In this document: positions 1-8,148 of the stretch, in pieces
Position numbering within the stretch: the stretch's first letter is position 1
How the letters are laid out: every line of letters starts with the position of its first letter
Assembly: GCF_040546025.1 (NCBI RefSeq)
Contig: NZ_JBEPNA010000027.1
Span: 1-21,441, forward strand
Length of the DNA stretch: 21,441 nucleotides
Direction of reading: 5' to 3'
DNA from: Marisediminicola sp040546025
GTDB lineage: Bacteria > Actinomycetota > Actinomycetes > Actinomycetales > Microbacteriaceae
Position numbers and translations under genes: made by a program
The notes under the pieces: model-generated
Told to the model about the DNA's origin: nothing
Database searches by the model: none
What the model saw: only the letters and a program-made list of their open reading frames with translations

Positions 1-155
1 AATGGACCTCACCCACCGGGCGGAAGTACATCACCGAACCCGCCACGATCATCCAGGCCGGAGTCAACGACAACCTCACACGCGCCCTCAACACGACAGC
101 ACGCGACGAAGACCGAGAGAACGAGAAGGACGACGACGAACCGCCACCATTCTGA
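1..155 (+). CDS. C-terminal fragment of a probable DUF222/HNH endonuclease (13E12-repeat family) protein
   Basis: An open frame (codons in phase with base 3) enters from the left edge and ends at TGA 153-155, giving about 50 residues. It begins WTSPTGRKYITEPA and ends in an acidic, proline-rich tail (DDDEPPPF). A Trp-Thr-Ser-Pro-Thr-Gly segment followed by Tyr-x-Thr and a charged disordered tail is, from memory, typical of the extreme C-terminus of DUF222-HNH proteins. These are multicopy in Microbacteriaceae and related actinobacteria. The catalytic HNH core would lie outside the window, so the function cannot be confirmed here. A hairpin cluster follows the stop codon within 10 bases, which supports a genuine gene end. 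The overlapping frame that starts at base 2 is very rich in Arg and His and looks like a shadow. Confidence 0.55.
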   Translation, partial: WTSPTGRKYITEPATIIQAGVNDNLTRALNTTARDEDRENEKDDDEPPPF

Positions 156-162
156 GAACCAA

Positions 163-200
163 GGCAGCCCGGGGCTGCCCGGGGCTGCCCGAGGCAGCCC
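163..200. terminator. Tandem hairpins, probable transcription terminator
   Basis: GGCAGCCC (163-170) pairs with GGGCTGCC (172-179). A second pair, GGGCTGCC (182-189) with GGCAGCCC (193-200), follows at once, so several stems are possible. They lie 8 bases after the stop of the left-edge gene. There is no clear T-run, as is common in high-GC actinobacteria. The rest of the spacer (201-377) holds no gene or RNA that I recognise. Confidence 0.5.
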
Positions 201-377
201 GAGGAGGCGTCTCGAGCTGCTTGATGGTGCAGGAGCGTGCCTCCCGGCCCCGGCCCTGACGCCAACGGAACAACTGGCCAGCACAGGGGAACGCGCGAGC
301 GGCGTGGCGATGACCTTCCGATGACCAGGCTCGACCTCGCCGGGCTTCGCGCCGGCTACGAGGGGTAGCAGCTCGAT

Positions 378-1124
378 TCACCCGCGCACGCGAGGCTGCA
401 TCGTCTCCAGTTCGGGGTCGAGACCGATGTCGACGAGTTTCAGCAGCCCGGTGAATCTCCGGGCCCGGCCCATCAAAAGCCCTGCTTTGTAGCCGCCGAA
501 GGTCACCGTGACGTCGGCCGGCAGCACGGTCGGATCCGGCACCGAGCCATCGTCGGCCCCGATCCCGCTCGGAATGTCCACGGCGACGATGAGCGGTCGG
601 GCCGTCGAGCCGACGTCCAGTCGCCTGACCGCCGCAAGGATCGCCGCGACAATCTCGCGCGCCCGGCCCCGCAGGGCGGGATCGGCCGCGGATCCGGTGC
701 CGAGGATGCCGTCCACGACGACGTCTGCACCGGCCACGAGGGAGGCGTTGCCGCCGGCATCCGCGGAATCGTGCAGCCGGGCGCCCGCGGCGGTCGCAGC
801 TGCGAGGCCGCCTTCGTGCATCCGGCCGCCCACCGGCACGATCACGACCCGCACGCCCTCGGAGGCGAGCAACGCGCCGGCGAACAGCGCGTCGCCACCG
901 TTGTTGCCGGTGCCGACGAGCAGCACGACGACACGTGCAGAGGTGCCTTCCGGTGCGGAGGGACCCTGACCAGCTGTCACGGACGGTCGAGCCTCCAGCA
1001 GCGCACGGATCTCATCGGCAAGGCCCGCGGCAGCGCGCTGCATGAGCGTCTCGCCGGCGGCGAGATGAGGCTCTTCCGCGGCGCGGATCTGGGCCGCCGA
1101 GTATCCATCGCGCATGAGATCCAC
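378..1124 (-). CDS. nnrE: NAD(P)H-hydrate epimerase (YjeF N-terminal domain protein)
   Basis: This 248-residue protein should interconvert the R and S epimers of NAD(P)H hydrate, so that the damaged cofactor can be dehydrated back to NAD(P)H in the cytosol. Visible YjeF_N features are a Rossmann-like core with the glycine-rich loop GTGNNGGDA (71-79), VVDGILGTG (136-144), VDIPSG (182-187) and TFGGYKAGL (208-216). Only the epimerase domain is present. The ADP/ATP-dependent dehydratase (NnrD) that is fused to it in many bacteria is absent and must be encoded elsewhere. The start is GTG at 1124, read leftward, with a weak purine-rich GGTGG just upstream. ATG at 1115 is an alternative and would shorten the protein by three residues. 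The gene is transcribed away from the ole operon. The family call is firm; the exact start is less so. Confidence 0.9.
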   Translation of the reverse strand: MDLMRDGYSAAQIRAAEEPHLAAGETLMQRAAAGLADEIRALLEARPSVTAGQGPSAPEGTSARVVVLLVGTGNNGGDALFAGALLASEGVRVVIVPVGGRMHEGGLAAATAAGARLHDSADAGGNASLVAGADVVVDGILGTGSAADPALRGRAREIVAAILAAVRRLDVGSTARPLIVAVDIPSGIGADDGSVPDPTVLPADVTVTFGGYKAGLLMGRARRFTGLLKLVDIGLDPELETMQPRVRG

Positions 1125-1142
1125 TATTCCACCGTAGTAATT

Positions 1143-1161
1143 CGATTCGAAATGCGAATCG
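1143..1161. promoter_or_regulatory. Perfect 7-5-7 inverted repeat, candidate operator
   Basis: CGATTCG (1143-1149), spacer AAATG, CGAATCG (1155-1161). It sits in the 132-base spacer between divergent nnrE and oleA, 19 bases upstream of the nnrE start and just upstream of the proposed oleA -35. Size, symmetry and position fit a binding site for a dimeric repressor. No regulator gene lies next to it, so the binding protein is unknown. Confidence 0.4.
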
Positions 1162-1181
1162 GAGGGGCGGCATGGCGCGAA

Positions 1182-1210
1182 TGGTCAGGTGTGTGGGGGC
1201 AGACTAATAA
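1182..1210 (+). promoter_or_regulatory. Candidate promoter of the ole operon
   Basis: TGGTCA (1182-1187) resembles a -35 element (4 of 6 matches to TTGACA). After a 17-base spacer comes AT-rich TAATAA (1205-1210), followed by TAAACT at 1208-1213, which fits TANNNT. This is one of the most AT-rich stretches in the local sequence. It would leave an untranslated leader of roughly 40 bases before oleA. It is assigned by pattern only. Confidence 0.35.
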
Positions 1211-1245
1211 ACTAGGCGTTTGATCGCGTCCGCCTGCAAGGCGAT

Positions 1246-1251
1246 AGGGAG
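1246..1251 (+). promoter_or_regulatory. Ribosome binding site of oleA
   Basis: AGGGAG, five bases before TTG 1257. It supports the rare TTG start, since no upstream in-frame start is available. Confidence 0.6.
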
Positions 1252-1256
1252 ACCCG

Positions 1257-2279
1257 TTGGACGGAAACGCAACAACGACGCATCGGAACGTGGCGCTGCT
1301 GTCGGTGGCAAGCAGGATCGCCCCGCGCGTCACGACGTCCGAGGACATCGACGCCCGTCTCGCGCCAGCGCTCAAGCGACTGCGCCTTCCTCGGGGACTG
1401 CTGCAGCGAGTCGCCGGCGTCCACGAACGCCGCAACTGGAACGAAGGCCAACGGTTCGACGACGAGGCGATCGCGGCGGGAAAGCGAGCGCTCAGCGAGG
1501 CGGGAATCGATCCGAGCCAGGTGGGCCTGCTCATCAACACCTCGGTGACCCGCAAGCACCTTGAGCCCTCCGTCGCCGTGCGCATCCACCACGGCCTCGG
1601 GCTGCCGTCCTCGGCGATCAACTTCGACATCGCCAACGCCTGTCTCGGCTTCGTGAACGGAATGAGCCTCGCCGCCGGACTCATCGACTCCGGCCAGATC
1701 AAGTACGCGATCGTCATCGATGGTGAGGATGCCGACGAGATTCAGCACAACACCATCGAACGCCTCATCAACTCCGACCTCGCCCGCAGCGACTTCATGA
1801 GCGAATTCGCGAGTCTCACCCTCGGCTCCGGTGCCGCCGCGGCCGTCCTCGGCCCGGCCGACGCGCATCCGGAGGGCCACCGACTGCTCGGCGGCGTCAC
1901 GAGGGCCGCGACCCAGTTCAACGACCTCTGCGTCGGCAGCGTCGACGGCATGTTCACGAACGCCAAGGCGCTGCTCAAGGGCGGCCTCGACCTGGTCTTC
2001 TCGGCCTGGAAGGAGGCCCAGCGTGACTGGAACTGGACGAGCATGGACCGCTACATCATCCACCAGGTCTCCGACGTGCACACCGACTCGATCATCAAGG
2101 CGACCGGCATGGACCGCTCGCGCGTGCCACTGACCTACCCGAGGTTCGGCAACGTCGGCCCCGCGTCGATCCCGATCACGCTCGCTGAGGAGTCCTCGAA
2201 GCTTGATCGTGGCGACAGGGTGCTCCTCATGGGCGTCGGCTCGGGGCTCAACACCGCGATGATGGAACTCGCCTGGTGA
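1257..2279 (+). CDS. oleA: OleA, thiolase-family acyl-CoA condensing enzyme (head-to-head olefin biosynthesis)
   Basis: OleA joins two long-chain acyl-CoAs by non-decarboxylative Claisen condensation to a 2-alkyl-3-keto acid, the first step of cis-olefin formation. The 340-residue protein has the FabH-like thiolase fold with nucleophile Cys129 (ANACLGF), His269 (YIIHQVSD) and Asn299 (RFGNVGPAS). Glu103 in HLEPS matches the glutamate OleA proteins use to reach into the partner subunit's active site, which separates OleA from ordinary FabH. The start is TTG 1257, supported by AGGGAG. The stop overlaps the oleBC start (GTGA, 2276-2279), so translation is probably coupled. The downstream oleBC and oleD make the pathway assignment secure. 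Ketosynthase III is the generic alternative and is unlikely in this context. Confidence 0.93.
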   Translation: MDGNATTTHRNVALLSVASRIAPRVTTSEDIDARLAPALKRLRLPRGLLQRVAGVHERRNWNEGQRFDDEAIAAGKRALSEAGIDPSQVGLLINTSVTRKHLEPSVAVRIHHGLGLPSSAINFDIANACLGFVNGMSLAAGLIDSGQIKYAIVIDGEDADEIQHNTIERLINSDLARSDFMSEFASLTLGSGAAAAVLGPADAHPEGHRLLGGVTRAATQFNDLCVGSVDGMFTNAKALLKGGLDLVFSAWKEAQRDWNWTSMDRYIIHQVSDVHTDSIIKATGMDRSRVPLTYPRFGNVGPASIPITLAEESSKLDRGDRVLLMGVGSGLNTAMMELAW

Positions 2280-5020
2280 GGTTCCGGATGCCCCGGGCCG
2301 CCACGGTCGCGGCCGCGGCGTCCCTGCCGCCGGCCGGACTCGACGGACTCCGCCCGAGCTTCTCCCGACTCGTCGAGGTGGACGAGTCGGGCGTACCCGG
2401 TGCGACCCGCGCGGGCACACCTGGTGCGACCCACACCTGGCACCTGCTCGACAACGCGGCGCAGCTTGCCGAGCTGGGCGTCGAGCCCGTCGGCACGGTG
2501 CTCTGCGTTCACGGCAACCCGTCCTGGTCGTACGTGTGGCGTGCATTTGTCGCCGGTGCGACGGATGCCGCGGCCCGAGGCGACGAGGCGTGGCGCGTCG
2601 TCGCCGTCGACCAGCTCGAGATGGGCTTCTCCGAGCGCACCGGAACCACGCGCACCCTCGAGCGTCGCGTGCGCGATCTTGGCGACCTCACCCGTGCGCT
2701 CGACCTGGACGGCCCGGTCACCACCTTCGGCCACGACTGGGGCGGCGTCATCTCGCTCGGGTGGGCCGTCGATCACCCCGAACAGCTCGCGGGAGTCATG
2801 CTGCTGAACACCGCCGTACACCAGGACGAGAACGAGCCGATCCCGGCACCGCTGCGCCTGGCCCTGCGACGACCGATCCTGGGCCGCGCGACCGTGTCAA
2901 CACCCGCCTTCCTCGAGGCGACCCTCGCGCTCGCGCATCCGCCCCTGGCCGCCGCGGTCAAGGCTGGCTACCGCGCCCCCTACCGCCACGCCGAGCTCCG
3001 GGGCGGCATCGGCGGATTCGTCGCCGACATCCCGGCCGACGCGGGGCACGAGAGCTTCGCCGAACTCGACCGGATCGCCACTGGCATCCGCAGCCTGGGT
3101 GTTCCGAGCCTGCTGCTGTGGGGGCCACGCGACCCGATCTTCAGCGACCGCTACCTCGACGACCTCCTCGAGCGCATGCCGCTCAGCGACGTGCACCGCT
3201 TCGAAGGCGCCGGCCACCTCATCGCCGAGGACGCCGACTACGCTCCCGCCGCGCTGGCCTGGCTCGGGGACCAGCGGTCCGATCGCGCAGCCCCCGCCCC
3301 GCCCGGCCGAGATGATCACTACCAGCCGCTCTGGCACTACCTCGACGAGCTGCGCGACAGCGACGACACCGCACTCGTCGAGATGGCGCCGAGCGGGTCG
3401 GCGTCATCGCGCGTCGCCCCGCAGCCGGGCCCACGGGTCGTCAGCTGGCGGCTGCTCTCGCGCCGGGTTCGCGAGCTCGCCGCCGGCCTCGACCGCGCCG
3501 GGGTGCGGCGTGGCGACCGCGTCTCGCTGCTCGTTCCGCCCGGCGCCGACCTCACCGCCGTGCTCTACGCGTGCGTGCGCATCGGCGCGGTCGTCGTCGT
3601 CGCGGATGCCGGCCTCGGCCTGCGCGGCCTGACCCGCGCGGTGCGCGGCGCGAGGCCCGACCACGTCGTCGGCCAGGCCAAGGGCCTCACCGCCGCCCTC
3701 GCCCTCGGCTGGCCCGGGCGGCGCATCTCGACCACGCGTCTTCCAGACCCTGTGCGCCGCGCGCTCGGCGTCACCCACTGCCTCGCCGACCTCGTCGAGA
3801 TCGGAGCGGCGTCGCTCGCCACCGGAACGGGCCTTCCGCCGGAACCGGGCCCCGACGATGCCGCCGCGGTGCTCTTCACGTCGGGCTCGACCGGCCCGGC
3901 GAAGGGCGTCGTGTACACCCACGCCCAGCTCTCGGGGATCCGCTTTGCCCTCGCCGGGCAGTACGGAGTCGGCCCCGGAACGGGCCTCGTCGCCGGATTC
4001 GCTCCCTTCGCCCTGCTCGGCCCCGCGCTCGGCGCGCGCTCGGCCACGCCCGACATGGATGTGACCTCGCCCGGCACCCTTACCGCGATGGCGGTTGCGG
4101 ACGCCGTCGCCGCGGTCGACGGCACCGTCGTGTTCCTGTCGCCCGCCGCGATCGCGAACGTCGTCGCGACGGCATCCGCCCTCGCCCCGGCTCACCGCGC
4201 CAGCCTCGCGGGGGTGCGCGAGTTCCTCTCCGCCGGTGCCCCCGTCTCCGAACCGCTGCTCGCCGCCGCGGCACGGCTCATGCCGGCCGCGGTCGCACAT
4301 ACCCCGTACGGCATGACCGAGGGGCTCCTGCTGACCGACATCACGCTCGACGGCATCCGCGATGCCGCCCGCGATGCCGGCACGCGCGGGGAGGCGGATG
4401 CCGGGGGAGTGTGCGTCGGCCTGCCCACGGCCACGACAGCAGTGCGGATCAGCGCGATCGACGGCCTCGGCGTCCCGACCGGCGAGCCCTCCCGGCAGCC
4501 GAACGTCACAGGCGAGATCGTCGTGTCGGCCCCGCACATCAAGAACGGCTATGACCGGCTGTGGATCACCGACCGCGCCTCGCGCCTCGGCACGGAGCCT
4601 GGCGAACGGTGGCACCGGACCGGAGACGTCGGGCACCTCGACGACGCCGGCCGGCTCTGGGTCGAGGGGCGCCTGCCCCACGTCGCCGTGACCGCGAGCG
4701 GCGTCGTGACCCCGGTCGCGACCGAGCAGCGGATCGAGGCCGTCGCGTCGGTCGCGCGCGCCGCAATCGTCGGCGTCGGGCCGCGTGGCACTCAGCAGCT
4801 CGTCGGCATCGTCGAGACCGTTGCTGGCGCCCGACGCGTCTCGCTCGCCCCGGAGGATCTCGCCGCGACTGTGCGCCGCGCTGCTGTGCTCCCGCTCGCG
4901 GCCGTGCTCGTCGTGCCGGTCCTGCCGACCGACATCCGGCACAACTCCAAGATCGACCGCACGCGGCTCGCCGCCTGGGCCACCGGGGTGCTCTCGGGCG
5001 GGCCGATGCGCCAGCCATGA
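2276..5020 (+). CDS. oleBC: OleBC fusion: beta-lactone decarboxylase (OleB) + beta-lactone synthetase (OleC)
   Basis: This 914-residue two-domain protein carries the last two steps of olefin synthesis. Residues about 20-335 are an alpha/beta hydrolase of the haloalkane-dehalogenase type: VHGNPSW (His79), nucleophile Asp154 in GHDWGG, and a C-terminal catalytic His314 in GAGHL. OleB decarboxylates the beta-lactone to the cis-alkene. After a linker near 335-345, residues to 914 form an ANL-superfamily domain with SGSTGPAKG (536-544), YGMTEG (678-683), TGD (782-784) and the late lysine Lys892 in NSKIDR. OleC uses ATP to turn the beta-hydroxy acid into a beta-lactone. The start is GTG 2276, overlapping the oleA stop by 4 bases; ATG 2288 is possible. 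The end overlaps oleD by 4 bases. Such oleBC fusions are known in actinobacteria such as Micrococcus luteus. All core motifs are intact and there is no frameshift. Confidence 0.93.
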   Translation: MRFRMPRAATVAAAASLPPAGLDGLRPSFSRLVEVDESGVPGATRAGTPGATHTWHLLDNAAQLAELGVEPVGTVLCVHGNPSWSYVWRAFVAGATDAAARGDEAWRVVAVDQLEMGFSERTGTTRTLERRVRDLGDLTRALDLDGPVTTFGHDWGGVISLGWAVDHPEQLAGVMLLNTAVHQDENEPIPAPLRLALRRPILGRATVSTPAFLEATLALAHPPLAAAVKAGYRAPYRHAELRGGIGGFVADIPADAGHESFAELDRIATGIRSLGVPSLLLWGPRDPIFSDRYLDDLLERMPLSDVHRFEGAGHLIAEDADYAPAALAWLGDQRSDRAAPAPPGRDDHYQPLWHYLDELRDSDDTALVEMAPSGSASSRVAPQPGPRVVSWRLLSRRVRELAAGLDRAGVRRGDRVSLLVPPGADLTAVLYACVRIGAVVVVADAGLGLRGLTRAVRGARPDHVVGQAKGLTAALALGWPGRRISTTRLPDPVRRALGVTHCLADLVEIGAASLATGTGLPPEPGPDDAAAVLFTSGSTGPAKGVVYTHAQLSGIRFALAGQYGVGPGTGLVAGFAPFALLGPALGARSATPDMDVTSPGTLTAMAVADAVAAVDGTVVFLSPAAIANVVATASALAPAHRASLAGVREFLSAGAPVSEPLLAAAARLMPAAVAHTPYGMTEGLLLTDITLDGIRDAARDAGTRGEADAGGVCVGLPTATTAVRISAIDGLGVPTGEPSRQPNVTGEIVVSAPHIKNGYDRLWITDRASRLGTEPGERWHRTGDVGHLDDAGRLWVEGRLPHVAVTASGVVTPVATEQRIEAVASVARAAIVGVGPRGTQQLVGIVETVAGARRVSLAPEDLAATVRRAAVLPLAAVLVVPVLPTDIRHNSKIDRTRLAAWATGVLSGGPMRQP

Positions 5021-6006
5021 GGGTGCTCGTGACGGGCGCGAGCGGGCTGCTCGGCGGCGCGGTCGCGCGGGCCATTGCCGGCGCGGGGCACGAGGTGCGC
5101 ACGTTCCAGCGCCGCCCCGCCGGAATTCCCGGCATCGCCGATTCGCTCGGCTCGGTCACCGATCCGGCCGCCGTCGCCGACGCCGTGCGGGGTATGGATG
5201 CCGTCGTGCACCTCGCCGCGAAGGTCTCGCTTGCGGGGGACCCGGCCGAGTTCGAGCGGGTGAACGTTGGCGGCACCCGGAATATGCTCGCGGCGGCATC
5301 CGGGATGGCATCCGCGCCGGCCTCCGGTGAGCCCGCCCGGTTTGTGCATGTCTCCTCGCCGTCGGTGGCGCACTCCGGAGCCTCGATCATGGGAGACGAG
5401 GCGCTCCCGGCAGACCCCGGGGCCGCGCGCGGCGACTACGCCCGCACCAAGGCCGCTGCGGAACTGCTTGCCCTCGCGGCCGACTCACCGCGGCTGAGCG
5501 TCGTCGCCATCCGCCCGCACCTCGTCTGGGGGCCCGGCGACACGCAGCTCGTGCAGCGCATCGTCGACCGAGCCCGCTCCGGTCGGCTCCCGCTGCTCGG
5601 GCACGGGGCCGCGCTCATCGACACGATCTACGTCGACAACGCCGCCAGCGCGATCGCTGCCGCCCTCGGGCACGCCCCCCGGGTGCACGGCCGCTCCTAC
5701 GTCGTGACCAACGGCGAGCCCCGACCGGTCGCCGAGATGCTCGCGGGCATCTGCCGCGCCGCCGGTGTCACCCGGCCGAGCGTGAGGATCCCGGCATCCG
5801 TCGCCCGCACCGCCGGCTCGCTCGTCGAAGCCCTCTGGCGGGTGCGCCCGGGGCAGGACGAACCGCCGATGACCCGCTTCCTCGCGGAGCAGCTGTCGAC
5901 CTCGCACTGGTTCGACCAGCGAGCCGTGCGAGCCGACCTGCGCTGGCAGCCGAGTGTGAGCATCGACGAGGGCCTGCGACGGCTTGCGGAGTCCTACGAG
6001 CGCTGA
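5017..6006 (+). CDS. oleD: OleD, NADPH-dependent 2-alkyl-3-ketoalkanoate reductase
   Basis: OleD reduces the 2-alkyl-3-keto acid made by OleA to the 2-alkyl-3-hydroxy acid used by OleC. The 329-residue protein is an extended short-chain dehydrogenase of the 3-beta-HSD/epimerase type. It has the nucleotide loop TGASGLLGG near the N-terminus, DAVVHLAAKV, HVSSPSV, and the catalytic pair Tyr141-x3-Lys145 (YARTK). ATG 5017 overlaps the oleBC stop (ATGA), so all three ole genes are probably translationally coupled. The open frame extends upstream to 4561, but that part is an Arg/Pro-rich shadow of oleC and is not included. Epimerase-like SDRs are the generic alternative, but gene order makes OleD very likely. 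Confidence 0.92.
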   Translation: MRVLVTGASGLLGGAVARAIAGAGHEVRTFQRRPAGIPGIADSLGSVTDPAAVADAVRGMDAVVHLAAKVSLAGDPAEFERVNVGGTRNMLAAASGMASAPASGEPARFVHVSSPSVAHSGASIMGDEALPADPGAARGDYARTKAAAELLALAADSPRLSVVAIRPHLVWGPGDTQLVQRIVDRARSGRLPLLGHGAALIDTIYVDNAASAIAAALGHAPRVHGRSYVVTNGEPRPVAEMLAGICRAAGVTRPSVRIPASVARTAGSLVEALWRVRPGQDEPPMTRFLAEQLSTSHWFDQRAVRADLRWQPSVSIDEGLRRLAESYER

Positions 6007-6034
6007 ACTGGCCGCTATCGGCAGGGCGCAGGTT

Positions 6035-6089
6035 CGCCGAGCGTGCCTGTCGGCGCCGACTGTGTCCGTAAGAACAGACACGCTCGGCG
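6035..6089. terminator. Bidirectional terminator between convergent oleD and acs
   Basis: CGCCGAGCGTG (6035-6045) is perfectly complementary to CACGCTCGGCG (6079-6089). Inside this 11-bp stem lies a 12-base perfect palindrome, GTCGGCGCCGAC (6049-6060), and a short GTGTC/GACAC pair (6062-6066 with 6076-6080, the last two bases shared with the outer arm). It occupies the centre of a 114-base gap between two convergent genes, as expected for a shared terminator. It has no T-tract. Confidence 0.6.
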
Positions 6090-6120
6090 CGAGGGGGCAC
6101 TCTCGGCGGTGCGGGCGAAG

Positions 6121-8148
6121 CTAGCGCCCGGCCTCCACTATTCGCTGGATCTGCGCGGGCGCGGTCTCATCCTGCAGTGAGGTCGTGTCGCCGAGGGGCC
6201 GACCGTCGACGATGTCGCCGAGCAGGCGCCGCATAATCTTGCCCGAGCGGGTCTTCGGCAGGTCGGGCACGAGAAAGACGTCCCTGGGTTTCGCGACGGG
6301 GCCGATCTGCTCGGCGATGTGCGCCAGCAGGAGCGGCGTGAGCTCGTCCCGGAGGGCGAGCCACGCGGCCGGGTCGCGGGCGTCCGCCGGCGCCACGGCG
6401 GGAATCACGAATGCGGCGATCGCGTCGCCCGTTGTCGGATCGGCGACGCCGACGACGCCGGCCTCGCCGACCGCCGGATGGGAGACGAGGGCGGACTCGA
6501 TCTCGATCGTGGAGAGGCGGTGCCCGGCGACGTTGATCACGTCGTCGACGCGGCCGAGCAGCCAGATGTCGCCGTCGTCGTCGTACTTGGCGCCGTCACC
6601 GGAGAAGAAATAGCCCTGCTCGGCGAACCTGGCCCAATACGAGTCGCGGTAGCGTTCCGGGTTGCCCCACACCGTGCGGGCCATCCCCGGCCAGGTGCCG
6701 TCGATGACGAGGTAGCCGCCCGACCCGAGAGGCACCTCGTCTCCCGCGTCGTTGACGACACGGGTCGAGAGCCCCGGCAGGGCGCGCAACGCCGAGCCTG
6801 GCTTGAGGGTCGAGACGCCCGGCAGCGGAGCCATGATCGCCGCTCCGGTCTCGGACTGCCACCAAGTGTCGACGATCGGCGCGGTGCCGGCCCCGAGATG
6901 CTCGCGGAACCACACCCACGCCTCCGGGTTGATCGCCTCGCCGACCGATCCGAGCAGCCGGATGCTCGTCAGGTCGAACTCTGCGGGCACGCCGTCCTGG
7001 AACCACGTCATGAACGTGCGGATGAGGGTCGGCGCCGTGTAATACGTCGTCACGCCATACCGCTCGATGATCTCGAAATGCCGGCCGGGATGCGGGGTGT
7101 TCGGGGTGCCCTCGTAGATGACCGAAGTGGTGCCGTTCGAGAGCGGTCCGTAGTGCACGTAGGTGTGCGCGGTGACCCAGGCGAGATCGGCCGTGCACCA
7201 GTGCACGTCGTCGTCCTTCGCGTCGAAGACCGCCCAGTGGCTCCACGACGCGTGGGTCAGGTAACCGCCGCTCGAGTGCACGAGCCCTTTCGGCTTGCCG
7301 GTCGTGCCCGACGTGTAGATGATGAACAGGGGAGTCTCGGCGTCGAAGAACTCCGGCTCGTGGGTGTCGGGGGCGAGGTCGACGCTCTCGTGCCACCAGA
7401 CATCCCTGCCTGGTGTCCACGGCACGTGGGGCGTCGCGTCGCCGGTGCGGCGGACGACGAGAACGTGCTCGATGGATGCGACGCCGTCGACGGCCGTGTC
7501 GGCGGCTGACTTCACCGCGACGGCCGCCCCGCGCCGGTACTGGCCGTCGGTGGTGACGAGGAGCTTCGCGCCGGTGTCCTCGATGCGGAACCGCAGCGCT
7601 TCGGCCGAGAAGCCGCCGAAGACGAGCGAGTGCACGGCGCCGACGCGGGCAATGGCCAAGGTGATGATGATGGTCTCCGGGATGACCGGGAGATAGAGAA
7701 CGACCCGGTCACCCTGCACGATGCCGAGGTCGGTGAGGGTGTTCGCGGCCTTCGCGACTTCGCGCTCGAGTTCGGCGTAGGTGATCGTGCGGCGGTCGCC
7801 CGGCTCTCCCTCAAAGTGGAAGGCCACTTTGTCGCCGCGGCCCGCCGCGACGTGCCGGTCGACGCAGTTCACCGCGACATTGAGCCGACCGCCGGCGAAC
7901 CACTCGGCGCGGGGGATCGACAAGGTGCCGTCGGCCCGGGGCAGTGCGGGCTCCCAGCTGTGGTCGGTGTGCCACGGTTCGGCCCAGTCGAGGCGCTTCG
8001 CCTGCTCGGACCAGAACGCCACGGGGTCGGCCGCTGCTCGATCCCACCACGTGCCGTCGACGTTGGCCTGGGCGGCGAAGGCGGCCGGCGCCGGGTAGCG
8101 GCGGTTCTCGGTGAGGAGGTTGCGTATGGAGCCGTCGTTCTGGCTCAC
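6121..8148 (-). CDS. acs: Acetyl-CoA synthetase (AMP-forming)
   Basis: This 675-residue enzyme activates acetate with ATP to acetyl-AMP and then to acetyl-CoA. Its length is close to the family norm of about 650. It contains the Acs N-terminal region (WDRAA...FW), TSGTTGKPKG (279-288), WWQSETGA, SGDGAKYDDDGDIWLLGR, and C-terminal KTRSGKIMRR with Lys637. That lysine is the one acetylated to switch Acs off in well-studied bacteria. The start is GTG 8148, whose TGA-sharing overlap (GTGA) with the upstream flavin reductase gene indicates coupled translation. The frame is open to 8841, but the extension is Arg/His-rich and antisense-like in composition, so I reject it. The product could feed central metabolism or fatty acid synthesis; a link to ole is not shown by the sequence. 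Confidence 0.93.
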   Translation of the reverse strand: MSQNDGSIRNLLTENRRYPAPAAFAAQANVDGTWWDRAAADPVAFWSEQAKRLDWAEPWHTDHSWEPALPRADGTLSIPRAEWFAGGRLNVAVNCVDRHVAAGRGDKVAFHFEGEPGDRRTITYAELEREVAKAANTLTDLGIVQGDRVVLYLPVIPETIIITLAIARVGAVHSLVFGGFSAEALRFRIEDTGAKLLVTTDGQYRRGAAVAVKSAADTAVDGVASIEHVLVVRRTGDATPHVPWTPGRDVWWHESVDLAPDTHEPEFFDAETPLFIIYTSGTTGKPKGLVHSSGGYLTHASWSHWAVFDAKDDDVHWCTADLAWVTAHTYVHYGPLSNGTTSVIYEGTPNTPHPGRHFEIIERYGVTTYYTAPTLIRTFMTWFQDGVPAEFDLTSIRLLGSVGEAINPEAWVWFREHLGAGTAPIVDTWWQSETGAAIMAPLPGVSTLKPGSALRALPGLSTRVVNDAGDEVPLGSGGYLVIDGTWPGMARTVWGNPERYRDSYWARFAEQGYFFSGDGAKYDDDGDIWLLGRVDDVINVAGHRLSTIEIESALVSHPAVGEAGVVGVADPTTGDAIAAFVIPAVAPADARDPAAWLALRDELTPLLLAHIAEQIGPVAKPRDVFLVPDLPKTRSGKIMRRLLGDIVDGRPLGDTTSLQDETAPAQIQRIVEAGR

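Noticed and set aside
201..377. Possible small RNA or tRNA gene after the left-edge gene
   Set aside because: No cloverleaf, anticodon arm or conserved RNA motif could be drawn. It appears to be an ordinary spacer.
1212..2546. 444-residue leftward open frame opposite oleA
   Set aside because: Arg/His/Gly/Glu-rich antisense shadow. The opposite strand encodes OleA with all catalytic residues.
3404..4942. 512-residue leftward open frame opposite the OleC half of oleBC
   Set aside because: Composition (Arg, Gly, Asp, Ala) is typical of antisense frames in GC-rich genes. No motif is present, and the sense strand has every ANL motif.
4561..5016. Upstream extension of the oleD frame
   Set aside because: It lies inside oleBC and is Arg/Pro-rich. 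ATG 5017 gives a normal SDR N-terminus and a 4-base overlap.
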